Below, piece after piece: positions 46,358-55,971 of a DNA stretch of 59,849 nt (positions are counted from its first letter, which is position 1; the number at the start of each line of letters is the position of its first letter). The stretch is taken from the NCBI GenBank assembly GCA_947167125.1, contig CAMVGT010000008.1, forward strand, positions 1-59,849. Reading direction: 5' to 3'. Origin of the DNA: an uncultured Erysipelotrichaceae bacterium (lineage in GTDB: Bacteria > Bacillota_I > Bacilli_A > Erysipelotrichales > Erysipelotrichaceae). The translations under genes were made by a program, and so were the position numbers. The notes below the pieces were generated by a model that had not been told where the DNA came from, searched no databases, and saw only the letters and a list, made by a program, of their open reading frames with translations.

Positions 46358-49300
46358 TCAGGAAAGCAGTTCGAGAAGTTCGTCTCTGGAAAGCTGTCCG
46401 AGTGAAGTTGTCTCGCCGGAAAGGATTGCGTCGGAAAGATCTTTTTTCGCTTCCTGCAGCTCCAGAATCTTTTCCTCAATCGTATCCTTGGCAATGATTC
46501 TGTATACCGTAACGGTGCTCTTCTGCCCGATGCGGTGGGCTCTGTCGGTCGCCTGGTTCTGGGCCGCCAGATTCCACCATGGATCGTAATGGATGACAAC
46601 ATCCGCGCCGGTGAGATTGAGACCGGTGCCGCCGGCTTTCAGGGAAATCAGGAAGACCGGAACTTCGTTCTCATTGAACTGATGCACCAGCTTCATACGC
46701 TCTTCCTTGCCGGTGGAGCCGTTGATGACATAGTATTCAATCTGCCTTTCATCCAGTTCCTTTTTCAGAATGTCCAGCATTGAAGTGAACTGGGAGAAAA
46801 CCAGCATCTTGTGTCCGCCGTCAATCGCACTTTCAATCAGCTGGATGCAGGCATCCTTTTTTGCCGATTCACCGCTGTAGTTTTCCAGGATCAGTGACGG
46901 ATCGCAGCAGATCTGACGGATTCTGGTCAGTTCCGCCAGGATGCGGATCTTGTTCTGACCGTCATCATCGGATGAGGCGATCATCTGCTTCATCCTGACA
47001 ACCTGGCCGTCATAGACTTTCTGCTGTTCTTCATCAAAGCGTGCATAGCGCACTTCTTCCATCTTTTCGGGAAGATCCTTGAGCACATCCTGCTTCAGAC
47101 GGCGCAGAATAAACGGCGAAACCATCTTCCTTAACTGTGCTGTGATCAGCTCATCCTTATTCTTCGCAATCGGCGTTTCAAAGGAGGTGCGGAAGCGGTC
47201 ATAGGTATAGAGGAATCCGGGCATCAGGAAATCGAAGATGCTCCAGAGTTCGCTCAGACGGTTTTCAATCGGCGTTCCGGTCAGCACAAAGCGGTGTTCG
47301 GCGTCGATGATTTTAACGGCTTTGGAAACAGCTGCTTTGGGATTCTTGATAAACTGGCCTTCATCCAGTACTTCGCAGGCAAACTGATGGCCTTTGTATT
47401 TTCCGATATCGCGCTTGAGCAGATCATAGGATGTGACAAAGACATCGGTATCCTCATCCATCAGCTTAGATCTTGCGGCAGCTGTTCCCGCAAGCGGAAT
47501 GACTTTCAGCTGCGGCGCGAAGCGGGCAAATTCCTCCGCCCAGTTGAACACAACCGATGCCGGACAGACAATCAATGAAGGTCTGGTTTCCCCTGCTTCC
47601 TTTTCCGCAAGCAGGTAGGCAATCATCTGGATCGTCTTGCCGAGTCCCATGTCATCCGCAAGAATGCCGCCGAAGCCAAGACCTGACAGTGTGCGCAGCC
47701 ACTTAGTGCCGTAGATCTGATAGTTTCTCAGCATCGGCTTCATTGAGGAAGGCACATCGTATTCCGAGTCTTTGACGGAATTGAAGTTGCGGATCAGATT
47801 GCGGAAATGACGGTCGCGTTCAGCTGCGATCGAGTCATGTTCCTCAAGCATCTTATTGACATAGAGCGCGCGGTAAGCCGGCAGATGGAGTTTTCCTTTG
47901 ACGAATTCATCAAGGTCGATTCCCATTGAATCCATCATTTCGGTTAACATTTCCATCGATTCATTCTGATCGAAGGCAATGAACTCACCGTTTCTCAGAC
48001 GGTGGAATTTCTTCTTTCTGCGGTAGCTTTCCAGAACTTCAAGAAGTTCATCGGCTGACAGCTGCTGGGTGGTGATCTCAAGATCCAGCAGATTGTTGGA
48101 AAGCGATACGCCGACATTGATGACCGGCGTGCGTCTGATGCGCAGGCGTCCGAACGCGTCGGAAGCGTGCACTTCGCCGATCTCCATCAGTCTGCGCACA
48201 CCGCTGTCCAGCAGTTCATAAAGACTGTCATCATCCTTGTCCTCAAAGAAATATTTCTTTTCCGGATTATAGTAGGAGAACTGCTGCTCCACTGCTTCAA
48301 CCGCCGCGTTTTCCTGTGTGTAATCGCGCCAGGAAGGCAGCGGCAGATCTGCGTCTGTCACAGCTTTGAGATCAATGCTGTTTTCGTCATAATCGACTTT
48401 TCCGGTACATGTGACAATATTGTCTTCCACATCCAGCCAGAAGGAGAAGCGTGCTTCAGGCGGCAGGAAATCAATTACCGTTTCATCTTCCTCAAGCGTG
48501 ATCATCGGATGTTCTCTGAGGGCAGGAAGAACACGGTAGTAGAATTCGGAAAGATGGCGGACGCCGATCTTCATCTTGATCGATGTTCCGGATGAGGCAT
48601 CCAGGAACGGCTGAACAAACTGACGGTCCTCTTCCGAAAGAACAGAAAGGTATTTTCCGGAAATGAAGTAGACCGATTTTGCGCCGTTGATCATGACAGG
48701 CAGTGTTCCGGTAATTGTCACGCCGGCAAATTTATCCCTTTCAATCAGCTTTTCCACTTTCAGACTGAGACGGAAGGGAGCCTGTGTGACCTGCAGATAT
48801 TTCGCGGCATCCTCGTTTCCTTTATCTGAAAACGGAAGCGATTTGCCGTTGGAAAGCTCATAGAAATCATCAAGAACCTGCCCCCGCAGCCCGAAATAAG
48901 ATGCTGTTTCTTTCTGCTGCACATCGCCATACTGGCGTCTGACACGTTCACGGAAGATCTCTTCCTCTTTCAGCTGCTTGCGCATGAACTGATACCAGGG
49001 CTCTGATTCATCCGTGAATGTTTCCCTGGAAAACTGCAGTTCATTGCCTTTGCCGAGTTTGAAAATCCCGAAGTTTTCCTTCGTTTCTTCCATTTCCGGC
49101 ATATTTTTCAGAACATACAGCTTACTGGTTCCGATCCGGAAGGAAAGCTGCAGTTCATCCCCTTTGGAAAGGGTCAGCCTTGGTTCAAGGGTAATCACCC
49201 TGGCTCTTGTTGTATTTTCATCAATCTTCCTGATTGCCTGCATTCCGGCAAAGGCATTCAGGAGGGAAATACCCATCGGACTGGTTTCATCGCCCGGATT

Positions 49301-49960
49301 GTATTTCTGAATGTATCGATCCAGCAGGATCAGAAACGCGATCTGATGTTCGCACAGTTCTCGTCCGCTGCTGTAAATAGAACTGTAATAGAAGCTGTGG
49401 CAGGCATCGCAGTCAGCCATTTCAATCCGGTCGCGGTTGAACTGCACCCGCAGGGATGCCCTTCCGTTTCTTGTGATCACGTACCCGGTCGCAATTCCGA
49501 TGAGGTTTTCATTGTATCCATAGCTGCGGTAGCCGGTCTGAACCCGCTCAAGCACAACGTTTCCCGCTTCCAGAAGATGCTTTGCACTGCGGATCCGGTT
49601 TGAAGAAAACCGCATGTTTTCCGTCATCCGGGCAAGGTTGAAATAATAATCCTCATGCGTTTTGGGATCGAAGAGTTCGTTATCGACTAAATTCTGCTTT
49701 TCGCCATAATACATTGCGGCCGCCATATGCCTGCAGAAATAGCCTCTGCCGCCTTCAAAACAGCTGCACTCGCCCAGCAGCCTCAGCCCGATTGTCTTCA
49801 TCACAACCCGTCTGCGGATGCCCCTGTCCTCGACAGACACCACAAAACGGGTCGGATCGGTTTCCCGGTAATTGGATACCGCGCCGTTCTGAAACAGGTT
49901 ATAGCCTTCGCGCAATGCGTCATCGCGGAAATAATTTTTCCAGTTTTCCAATTTTGCCAT
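46358..49960 (-). CDS. SWIM zinc-finger SNF2-family ATPase
   Basis: 1200 residues from the ATG at 49960. Residues about 70-90 carry a SWIM finger (CSCFEGGRGYFCRH). A long middle region precedes the SNF2 core: Walker A GGILADDMGLGKTIQM (about 760), DEGQ-type Walker B (about 865), and a C-terminal helicase half with LTGADVVIHYDPWWNLAAQN and QATDRAHRIGQK. Such proteins are DNA translocases related to RapA/YwqA and are thought to remodel nucleoprotein or RNA polymerase. The start is uncertain, since AAAGG is only 2 bases from the ATG and a TTG six codons upstream is possible; a TACAAT box just before suggests a nearly leaderless mRNA. Confidence 0.88.
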   Translation of the reverse strand: MAKLENWKNYFRDDALREGYNLFQNGAVSNYRETDPTRFVVSVEDRGIRRRVVMKTIGLRLLGECSCFEGGRGYFCRHMAAAMYYGEKQNLVDNELFDPKTHEDYYFNLARMTENMRFSSNRIRSAKHLLEAGNVVLERVQTGYRSYGYNENLIGIATGYVITRNGRASLRVQFNRDRIEMADCDACHSFYYSSIYSSGRELCEHQIAFLILLDRYIQKYNPGDETSPMGISLLNAFAGMQAIRKIDENTTRARVITLEPRLTLSKGDELQLSFRIGTSKLYVLKNMPEMEETKENFGIFKLGKGNELQFSRETFTDESEPWYQFMRKQLKEEEIFRERVRRQYGDVQQKETASYFGLRGQVLDDFYELSNGKSLPFSDKGNEDAAKYLQVTQAPFRLSLKVEKLIERDKFAGVTITGTLPVMINGAKSVYFISGKYLSVLSEEDRQFVQPFLDASSGTSIKMKIGVRHLSEFYYRVLPALREHPMITLEEDETVIDFLPPEARFSFWLDVEDNIVTCTGKVDYDENSIDLKAVTDADLPLPSWRDYTQENAAVEAVEQQFSYYNPEKKYFFEDKDDDSLYELLDSGVRRLMEIGEVHASDAFGRLRIRRTPVINVGVSLSNNLLDLEITTQQLSADELLEVLESYRRKKKFHRLRNGEFIAFDQNESMEMLTEMMDSMGIDLDEFVKGKLHLPAYRALYVNKMLEEHDSIAAERDRHFRNLIRNFNSVKDSEYDVPSSMKPMLRNYQIYGTKWLRTLSGLGFGGILADDMGLGKTIQMIAYLLAEKEAGETRPSLIVCPASVVFNWAEEFARFAPQLKVIPLAGTAAARSKLMDEDTDVFVTSYDLLKRDIGKYKGHQFACEVLDEGQFIKNPKAAVSKAVKIIDAEHRFVLTGTPIENRLSELWSIFDFLMPGFLYTYDRFRTSFETPIAKNKDELITAQLRKMVSPFILRRLKQDVLKDLPEKMEEVRYARFDEEQQKVYDGQVVRMKQMIASSDDDGQNKIRILAELTRIRQICCDPSLILENYSGESAKKDACIQLIESAIDGGHKMLVFSQFTSMLDILKKELDERQIEYYVINGSTGKEERMKLVHQFNENEVPVFLISLKAGGTGLNLTGADVVIHYDPWWNLAAQNQATDRAHRIGQKSTVTVYRIIAKDTIEEKILELQEAKKDLSDAILSGETTSLGQLSRDELLELLS

Positions 49961-49999
49961 ATCCTTTATTGTATTCAAAAAACAGAAATAATAACAGAG

Positions 50000-50032
50000 A
50001 GAAAAACAGACAGAGCTGCTTCTCCATCTGTT
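50000..50032 (-). terminator. Probable terminator of the alcohol dehydrogenase gene
   Basis: AACAGA/TCTGTT with an inner GAG/CTC pair and a T-rich tail, 13 bases past the stop. The stem is short, so moderate confidence. Confidence 0.55.
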
Positions 50033-50044
50033 TTCGTAAAGGTT

Positions 50045-51121
50045 TTAAAGTCCTGCAATCTGCTTCAGAAGATCTGCTGTCATCTCAAATCTGCAGCTCT
50101 TCATCCGCACCGGATTTGCGGCAACTGTTTCGTATGCACGCTTCAGTGTTTCCGGTCTGACTTCAATTGTCCCGAATATTTCATTCAGGAAATCCTTCAG
50201 TTCTTCAATTGTTTCAAAACCTGCAGCGCGCAGGATTGCGCTGCGGTCCTCTTCATTGGCGCAGGCAATGAAATTTCCAAGGAAATAACCTGCCGCCCGG
50301 CCATGAGGAATATGATCCTCATAGGTCAGAATGTAGCTTAAGGCATGCGGAACGGAAGTGCCTGTCTGGGCAATCGCGATACCGGCAAAGGCGGAAGCAC
50401 GCATCAGCTTTGCCCGATCTTCATCATCCGCTTCTTTTTTCGCGCTCAGTACATCTCTGACATCCTTCCAGATCGAAAGCCCGCTGAGTGCTGCAGATCT
50501 TGAATAATCATCCGCTTTTACACTGAGATAGCTTTCCGCCATGTGCGCAAATGCGTCGGCGGCTGTATTGACAATCATTGAATGCGGCGCTGTTCTCAGA
50601 TACTTCCCGTCAATCAATGCGAGCTTCGGGAAGATTCTGTGCGGAATCGAAATCTTTGTTTTCTTTTCGTGAACGGTCAGGACTGAGACACCCGTTACTT
50701 CCGATCCGGTTCCGCATGTGGTCGGAACCGCGATCACGCTCAATGCATCGGCAGGAAGGGAAGCGTCATAAAGATCTTCCGGCTTTCCGTTCCGTTTCAT
50801 CAGGAAGGCAATCGCCTTGGCCGCATCAAGCGGCGATCCGCCGCCGATTCCGATCACAAAATCAGCTTTTTCCTGCATTCCGTAAGCAGCCGCTTTTACA
50901 ACTGTCTCAACCGAAGGATTTTCTTCGATTTCATTGAAGACGCTGTATTCAGCGCCGTTTTCCTTTAATGCGTTTAAGACATCATCCAGTGCGCCGCAGG
51001 AAACTGCGGAATGCCGCCCTGTCACAATCAGGGCATGGGAGCCGTATGATGAAAGTTCTTTCGCATGCGCTTTGACGCATTCATTTTCATCATAGACCCT
51101 GACAGGCATGTAGTATTTCAT
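50045..51121 (-). CDS. Iron-containing alcohol dehydrogenase
   Basis: 358 residues, with NAD(P)-binding GIGGGSPLDAAKAIAF and VPTTCGTGSEVTG, and metal ligands in AADAFAHMAESYL and in the HALSYILTYEDHIPHGRA segment. This is the Fe-ADH family, which includes glycerol, 1,3-propanediol and butanol dehydrogenases. The substrate cannot be fixed. It is 12 bases after the cupin gene and probably cotranscribed. Confidence 0.93.
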   Translation of the reverse strand: MKYYMPVRVYDENECVKAHAKELSSYGSHALIVTGRHSAVSCGALDDVLNALKENGAEYSVFNEIEENPSVETVVKAAAYGMQEKADFVIGIGGGSPLDAAKAIAFLMKRNGKPEDLYDASLPADALSVIAVPTTCGTGSEVTGVSVLTVHEKKTKISIPHRIFPKLALIDGKYLRTAPHSMIVNTAADAFAHMAESYLSVKADDYSRSAALSGLSIWKDVRDVLSAKKEADDEDRAKLMRASAFAGIAIAQTGTSVPHALSYILTYEDHIPHGRAAGYFLGNFIACANEEDRSAILRAAGFETIEELKDFLNEIFGTIEVRPETLKRAYETVAANPVRMKSCRFEMTADLLKQIAGL

Positions 51122-51133
51122 ATCTGCCGCACC

Positions 51134-51484
51134 TTATGCATAGACAATGACAGCGACCAGTTCCACAATTTCTTCTGTCCGGTTGGCAATGGAATGGCCT
51201 TCGCCCGGCGGGCAGATTGTCACATCGCCTGCGGAAACAGTGCGAATCGTGCCGTTATCGCTGTATTCTGCTGTTCCTTTGAGAATATAGAACAGTTCGG
51301 AATCTGTTTCATGGACATGATAACCGATGGAACAGCCCGGATTCAGTGTGATCTTTGAAAAGAGACGTCCCTTTTCACACAGTTCCTTCGGATCGTTAAT
51401 GAAGTTGGTAAGCTGAACGGTTCCGTCGCCGTCACGCATGTGTTCACGGTATTCAACCGTGCATTCGTTTTCACGTCTGATCAT
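51134..51484 (-). CDS. Cupin-domain protein
   Basis: 116 residues from the ATG at 51484, with AAGGA upstream. Cupin motif 1 is IGYHVHETDSELFYILKG, and motif 2 is VTICPPGEGHSIAN. Metal ligands of the His-His-Glu-His type are present. Could be an isomerase, a dioxygenase-like enzyme or a metabolite-binding protein. It sits directly before the alcohol dehydrogenase, so a shared pathway is possible. Confidence 0.85.
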   Translation of the reverse strand: MIRRENECTVEYREHMRDGDGTVQLTNFINDPKELCEKGRLFSKITLNPGCSIGYHVHETDSELFYILKGTAEYSDNGTIRTVSAGDVTICPPGEGHSIANRTEEIVELVAVIVYA

Positions 51485-51518
51485 GATTTTTCCTTCTTTC
51501 CTCAATTTCTTAACAGAA

Positions 51519-52922
51519 TTATAGCAAGTCATCCGTCAGTGTGAAAAGACCGGTTCCGCTCTTCACTGTCCGGTTGACCCTGCGGTTGTTCTTTAACCAT
51601 GCCGCAATAAATTCCAGATCCCGTTTTTCCGTGATTTTCCGGTTGTAGGAATAGAATGCCTGGATCGTCTGATCGCATGCTTTGTTCAGTTCAACGGTGA
51701 TGTAGGATGCCTCCGGCTGACTCTTTCTGCGGATGAAGAAGATCTGCGATGTCCCTTTTTCATAGCGGGAAACATACAGGCTTCCGACACAGTTGTGATT
51801 GTTGCGGCCTTCATAAATCAGGTCGCTTCTCTTCTGCGGCAGAACCACAGTCAGCTCTTCACTTTCAAACAGGTAGACGGCAAGCTGGTCATAGCGGTCG
51901 GCATAGACCTTCATTGTCTTTTCGTCATTGCCCGCCTCTTTTTTCTCCCTCTGCATGATTTCCATCATGTCATGTTCATCGCGCAGATTTTCCGTCCGGT
52001 AATCCGGCTCCACCTTGTTTCTCTGACAGAGGCGGATGTAATCCCAGAGATAGATACATGCCTGCTGCGGATCCATTCCTGTTTTTCCATGATCATTGCG
52101 AAGATCCCTGATCAGCTGGTCGGCATCATATGCAGTCTGTCCGTCCGCTGTGCACTGCGTGATCTTTTCGAAGCTTTTGCGGAAGCGTTCCCCGCCGCGG
52201 ATCATCATTTTCACAAGCGGTGTGACATTGGCGTCGGTCACATGGCAGCCGGTCAGTATCTGCATGATCCACAGCCATTCGGAAAGATCCAGCTTAAAAT
52301 TCAGCAGCTGCGACCACTGTCCCTTTGTCAGTGAAGTGATCTGCTTTACATTGCCCGCATTCCGGAAACATTTCTCAAACTGAGCCACAAGCGAAGGCGG
52401 ATAGTTATCCCGCAATACCCAGTTCAGGATAATTGATTCAAATCCTGCTTTATATAATTTTTCGATCTGCGGATAATTCAGCGAATGAATGGCGAAGGAC
52501 GTTTCCACAACATCGCGGTCATATTTCATCAGCAGATGATCCATCTGTTCCGAATCCCAGAGGATGATTTTTGAAGCGGTATACGGATGCTTTGCATGAA
52601 AACGGTCAAGATTGAACACATATGCCTTTGCGCCGATCCTGCGGTAGACAAGAGATTTCTGTTCGCTTCTGTAGGTGCTGCGGATCAGATCCCAGTAGGC
52701 GCCGATCTGATCGATCTTCTTTGCTTTTTCAAATTCCTCTTTCTGAAAGGAATCCATTCCCAGTGTCCAGAAAGAATCTGTTTCCTCATTGTAAAGGACA
52801 ACAAGATATTCACTTTTTTCTCCGCCGTGTTCAGCATAAACCGGCGAATCAATCTGCCCGATTTCTTTAAAATCGCGGATGACAAAATCATTCAGTTCAA
52901 ACTGAAGCTGTGACAAAAACAT
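51519..52922 (-). CDS. PcfJ-domain protein
   Basis: 467 residues from an ATG with AAGGGGG upstream. The C-terminal half has the PcfJ domain, with conserved NHNCVGS, SRYEKGTSQIFFIRRK and a following strand (SYITVEL). PcfJ is named after a gene of the enterococcal conjugative plasmid pCF10; its function is not settled. The N-terminal part is helical. No mobility genes surround it. Neighbours in the same direction are the cupin and the alcohol dehydrogenase. Confidence 0.82.
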   Translation of the reverse strand: MFLSQLQFELNDFVIRDFKEIGQIDSPVYAEHGGEKSEYLVVLYNEETDSFWTLGMDSFQKEEFEKAKKIDQIGAYWDLIRSTYRSEQKSLVYRRIGAKAYVFNLDRFHAKHPYTASKIILWDSEQMDHLLMKYDRDVVETSFAIHSLNYPQIEKLYKAGFESIILNWVLRDNYPPSLVAQFEKCFRNAGNVKQITSLTKGQWSQLLNFKLDLSEWLWIMQILTGCHVTDANVTPLVKMMIRGGERFRKSFEKITQCTADGQTAYDADQLIRDLRNDHGKTGMDPQQACIYLWDYIRLCQRNKVEPDYRTENLRDEHDMMEIMQREKKEAGNDEKTMKVYADRYDQLAVYLFESEELTVVLPQKRSDLIYEGRNNHNCVGSLYVSRYEKGTSQIFFIRRKSQPEASYITVELNKACDQTIQAFYSYNRKITEKRDLEFIAAWLKNNRRVNRTVKSGTGLFTLTDDLL

Positions 52923-52945
52923 GAACTCCCCCTTTCATGTCGATT

Positions 52946-52995
52946 TGATGATTTGGTTTTTTCGTGAGATGGAATTCCATCTTACACCAAACCAA
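52946..52995. promoter_or_regulatory. Palindrome upstream of the PcfJ-like gene
   Basis: AGATGGAATTCCATCT is a perfect 16-bp palindrome, extended to a 22-bp dyad with one mismatch, and flanked by a wider inverted pair TTTGGTTT/AACCAAA. It lies in the 107 bp between a terminator and the ribosome binding site. An operator or an mRNA hairpin is equally possible. Confidence 0.45.
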
Positions 52996-53029
52996 ACTGT
53001 TTGCATGTGTAAAAATGATGAAAACAGAA

Positions 53030-53066
53030 AAATGACAGCAGACTGAATCATTTCTTCCGCCTGCTG
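53030..53066 (-). terminator. Terminator of the cystatin-like gene
   Basis: TGACAGCAG/CTGCTGTCA, 9-bp stem with a longer loop and a T5 tail in the minus direction. Confidence 0.8.
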
Positions 53067-53111
53067 TCAGAATCATAGCCGGTACGCAGATTTCCTTTTT
53101 TTCCCGGTGTT

Positions 53112-53469
53112 TTATTCGAGCATGAAATCAAGAACGCTCACATTGCCGTTCAGATCCTCATGAATCGTAATGATCGCATACTGCTTTTCACCATCGGCAT
53201 AATGCGCTTTGGATTCCGCCCGGATCCGGTAATTGGTGCCGTTGACAATCTGGGTATCGATAACCTCGACTGCACGGTAATTGAAACCGACAATCCGGTG
53301 ATTGCCTTCTCAAAGATTTCAGTAATCTCCGGCGGTACAGTCTGGATGTCTTTTTCAGTCCATCTGCCTGCGATTTTTCTTCATATCTGTACGGAGCAGT
53401 TCTTACTTCCGCTCCTGCCAATAACACCGCGGCTGCTGCGCCAGCAATAAATGCCTTTAACATATTCAT
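53112..53469 (-). pseudogene. Cystatin-like secreted protein with two frameshifts
   Basis: The first frame gives MNMLKAFIAGAAAAVLLAGA, a signal peptide, and goes out of frame after EEK. The second gives AGRWTEKDIQ and EIFEKAITGL, and the third VGFNYRAVEVIDTQIVNGTN and ITIHEDLNG. Joined, they make a cystatin-like domain with the QxVxG protease-contact motif as QIVNG. Each break fits the loss of one base, one in an A-run and one in a GG. Real decay or sequencing error cannot be separated here. Such domains inhibit papain-like cysteine peptidases. Confidence 0.7.
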
Positions 53470-53548
53470 ATACCTCTGAAATGATATTTCATGATTCCCT
53501 CGCACCTATATATACAGAAAAGCCTGCTTGCAGCTCACAGCAATTCCG

Positions 53549-53571
53549 AAAAAAAAGAGGATTTCTCCTCT
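53549..53571 (-). terminator. Terminator of the DJ-1 family gene
   Basis: AGAGGA/TCCTCT with a GAAA loop and T8 after it, just past the stop codon. Confidence 0.85.
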
Positions 53572-53577
53572 GAATGA

Positions 53578-54174
53578 TTATGAATTTCTGACGCATTCGT
53601 TCAATGCGTTATACAGGGTTCCGTTTTTGACGGCTTCGACATTTCCGCCAAGCACTTCCGCAAGCTTAAACGCAAATGGGAATGTTGTCGCAGGTCCTCT
53701 GCTGGTGATCAGTTTTCCATCCTGCACAACCATCATATCCATTTTGGAATTGTCATCGATATAGTCGGAATCTTCAAACATGGCACGGTATTTGTCTGCC
53801 GGATAGGAGGTCAGTGTTCTGCCTTCGGAAACGCCTGCCTGCTTCAGAACCATCGGACCGGCACAGATTGCCGCAACATATTTATCTTCCTTTACAAACT
53901 TCTGAACCCATCTGATGACAAGTTCGCAGTTTTTCAGATTTTCAGCTCCGGGCATTCCGCCGGGAATCACGACCATGTCATATTCATCAAAGATATCTTC
54001 AGAAATGATCCGTTCTGCTTTGACATAGATATCATGACAGCCTCTGACCATCTCTCCTTCGATGGATACGGAATCCGCTTTGACGCCTGCTCTTCTGAAA
54101 ATGTCAACAACGAATAAGGATTCACCTTCTTCAAATCCATCCGCTAAAAGTACTGCTGCTTTCTTTTCACTCAT
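53578..54174 (-). CDS. DJ-1/PfpI family protein
   Basis: 198 residues. The conserved Cys is in the nucleophile elbow AAICAGP, the assisting Glu is in LADGFEEGE, and VVIPGGMPGAE is typical. The group includes YajL/ThiJ-like deglycase, chaperone and amidase activities, none assignable here. Soluble. It has AGAGATG upstream and stands alone between terminators. Confidence 0.93.
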   Translation of the reverse strand: MSEKKAAVLLADGFEEGESLFVVDIFRRAGVKADSVSIEGEMVRGCHDIYVKAERIISEDIFDEYDMVVIPGGMPGAENLKNCELVIRWVQKFVKEDKYVAAICAGPMVLKQAGVSEGRTLTSYPADKYRAMFEDSDYIDDNSKMDMMVVQDGKLITSRGPATTFPFAFKLAEVLGGNVEAVKNGTLYNALNECVRNS

Positions 54175-54320
54175 CTCTTTTTACCTCACACCTGCATTAT
54201 GATTGAAATCCGGTTTTTTCCCAAGCAATTTCCAGAATATGGAAACCGGCTCTTTGAAACAAGGCTGAGTGCAGTATGCCGGGATGGGCTGGCGGTGATC
54301 ATCTGTATTGCTGAATCTAC

Positions 54321-54347
54321 GGAAAAGGGAACGGTCCGGCCGTTCCC
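54321..54347 (-). terminator. Terminator of the SGNH hydrolase gene
   Basis: GGGAACGG/CCGTTCCC with a 5-base loop and TTTTCC tail, about 28 bases beyond the stop. The other flank also has a T-run, so it may act both ways. Confidence 0.8.
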
Positions 54348-54374
54348 TGTTTTGATTTGGTTCTGCTTTTTCTT

Positions 54375-55511
54375 TTATTCACCGGTCAGCTGCTTCAGAT
54401 CATAGTTCTGCGCCATGATCCGTCCGCCTTCTTCATTAGGATGCAGATGGTCGCCCTGATGAAGACCTTCTTTGAAATAAAGTCCCTGCAGATCTCTTGC
54501 CTTAACCGCCTTTTCCTGATCCACTACGTAATCGAAGATGCCGGCTGTGCGGATCCATTCATTCCATTCCAGGCGGACATTCTCCATTTCCTGTGTGAAT
54601 TTTCCCATGGAACGGGCACATTTCAGGCGCGGTGTGATCGTCTGAACAGCAACGCGGATATTCCGTTCATGAAGCTGATTGACGATATCCGTTACGGCTT
54701 TGATAAATGCATCTGTATTGATTGTTCCCTTTGTTTCTTCCGTGATATAAGAAACATCATTGACGCCGAGTGCGAAGATAACAGTACTGACATTCGGAAT
54801 ATTCAAAACATCATCTTCAAAGCGGTTTATCCCTTCTCTTCCGAACAGCTTTCCCATTGCGCCGTCTCTGCGATACAGGAGACAGTTGCCGGAAATACCG
54901 GAATTCAGCAGAACATATTTTCCGTGATATGCGTCTTCAAGGCGCCGGGAGAGCGGTTTTGTCCATCTGCTCATTGCCGTGATGGAATCACCGAATGCCA
55001 CAACACATGAGGTATCTGTTTCTGTTTCGGCTTCAATCAACTCCAGAGCCGGAACAGTATTGGAAATCCCCAGCAGCTTTAAAAACAGCGGCTTATGAAT
55101 TTCACCGGATTCAGGAAGGACATCCGTCAGGTTTCCATCCTGCAAGTCTGCATATTCTTCGATGGAATTGCCGTCTGTGATGAGACCGCTGTAACAGATC
55201 CTGACGGTCAGATCGCACGGCCCGTCTGTCACTACATCTGTTTCATCGCTTGTCATTACCGTATTCATCGGCACTTCAAAAACACTGCTTCCCTGAGAAG
55301 ATACATAATGAATCGTATTGTTATGAATTACAGAGACGCCTTTGATGTCATAAGGATTGTTTCCGTAGCGGTTGGAAAAGCGCATCCTGACCCTGGTACA
55401 TGCGAAAGGAATACGGATGGTAAATGTAACAGTTTTTTCTTTGTCAGAACCTCTTTTTGACAGAGCGTTCTCTGTGATTGCCTGATGCCAGACAGGAACC
55501 CAATGTTTCAT
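54375..55511 (-). CDS. SGNH/GDSL-family hydrolase with N-terminal beta domain
   Basis: 378 residues. Residues about 1-160 look like a beta-sandwich domain of the kind preceding esterases, and the hydrolase follows: block I VVAFGDSITAMS, block II NSGISGN, block III GVNDVS, block V DHLHPN. Catalytic Ser, Asp and His are in place. No signal peptide, so cytoplasmic or exported another way. Likely deacetylates a glycan or small ester. Its start overlaps the end of the deacetylase remnant by ATGA. Confidence 0.88.
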   Translation of the reverse strand: MKHWVPVWHQAITENALSKRGSDKEKTVTFTIRIPFACTRVRMRFSNRYGNNPYDIKGVSVIHNNTIHYVSSQGSSVFEVPMNTVMTSDETDVVTDGPCDLTVRICYSGLITDGNSIEEYADLQDGNLTDVLPESGEIHKPLFLKLLGISNTVPALELIEAETETDTSCVVAFGDSITAMSRWTKPLSRRLEDAYHGKYVLLNSGISGNCLLYRRDGAMGKLFGREGINRFEDDVLNIPNVSTVIFALGVNDVSYITEETKGTINTDAFIKAVTDIVNQLHERNIRVAVQTITPRLKCARSMGKFTQEMENVRLEWNEWIRTAGIFDYVVDQEKAVKARDLQGLYFKEGLHQGDHLHPNEEGGRIMAQNYDLKQLTGE

Positions 55512-55963
55512 GCATTTCCCCTTTCATGATCTTCAAATGCTTCGGAAATGGAACAGCAGATGATATCCTTCTGAGATGAAACCTTTCTGCAGATTTCCGT
55601 CATCTTGCGCCAGTTGCTTTCTTTTGTATTGAAATCAAATTCATAGCCGTGTGCGAACATCACAAACAGCATGTCTTCCTTCCGCTCTTCATTTATGAAC
55701 CTGTCAATTTTCTCAAATGCTTTCTTCGAAATATGCCAGCAGGTCATCGGCAGATGATACGGATCTTCCGGAAAACGGAAGGAGTCATCCGACTTCACGA
55801 CTCTTGCGTATTTCACGCCGGCTTTTTTCAGATATTCTGCAGAAGCTTCTGATGAAACGCCGTACGGATAGGCAAAGCCTGTGACTTTTCTGCCGAAAAT
55901 TTCACTGAGATCCTTTACGTCCTGTACAATTTCCTCTTCCAGTTCGGAAGGACCGCATTTCAT
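55508..55963 (-). pseudogene. Polysaccharide deacetylase, 5'-truncated
   Basis: 151 residues remain, starting KCGPSELEEEIVQD and including the third NodB motif FAYPYG and the later VMFAHGYEF. The first motif (Asp-Asp) and the His-x3-His metal site, which come before this point in NodB-type enzymes, are missing. A start codon at 55963 exists but lacks a proper ribosome binding site. The upstream sequence is an AraC gene end on the other strand, which shows the truncation point. The enzyme probably acted on acetylated cell-surface sugar together with the SGNH hydrolase. Confidence 0.75.
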
Positions 55964-55971
55964 CCTTTCTG

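Noticed and set aside
54199-54405. 68-codon plus-strand frame between DJ-1 and SGNH genes
   Set aside because: It runs through a terminator hairpin and has no clear start signal.
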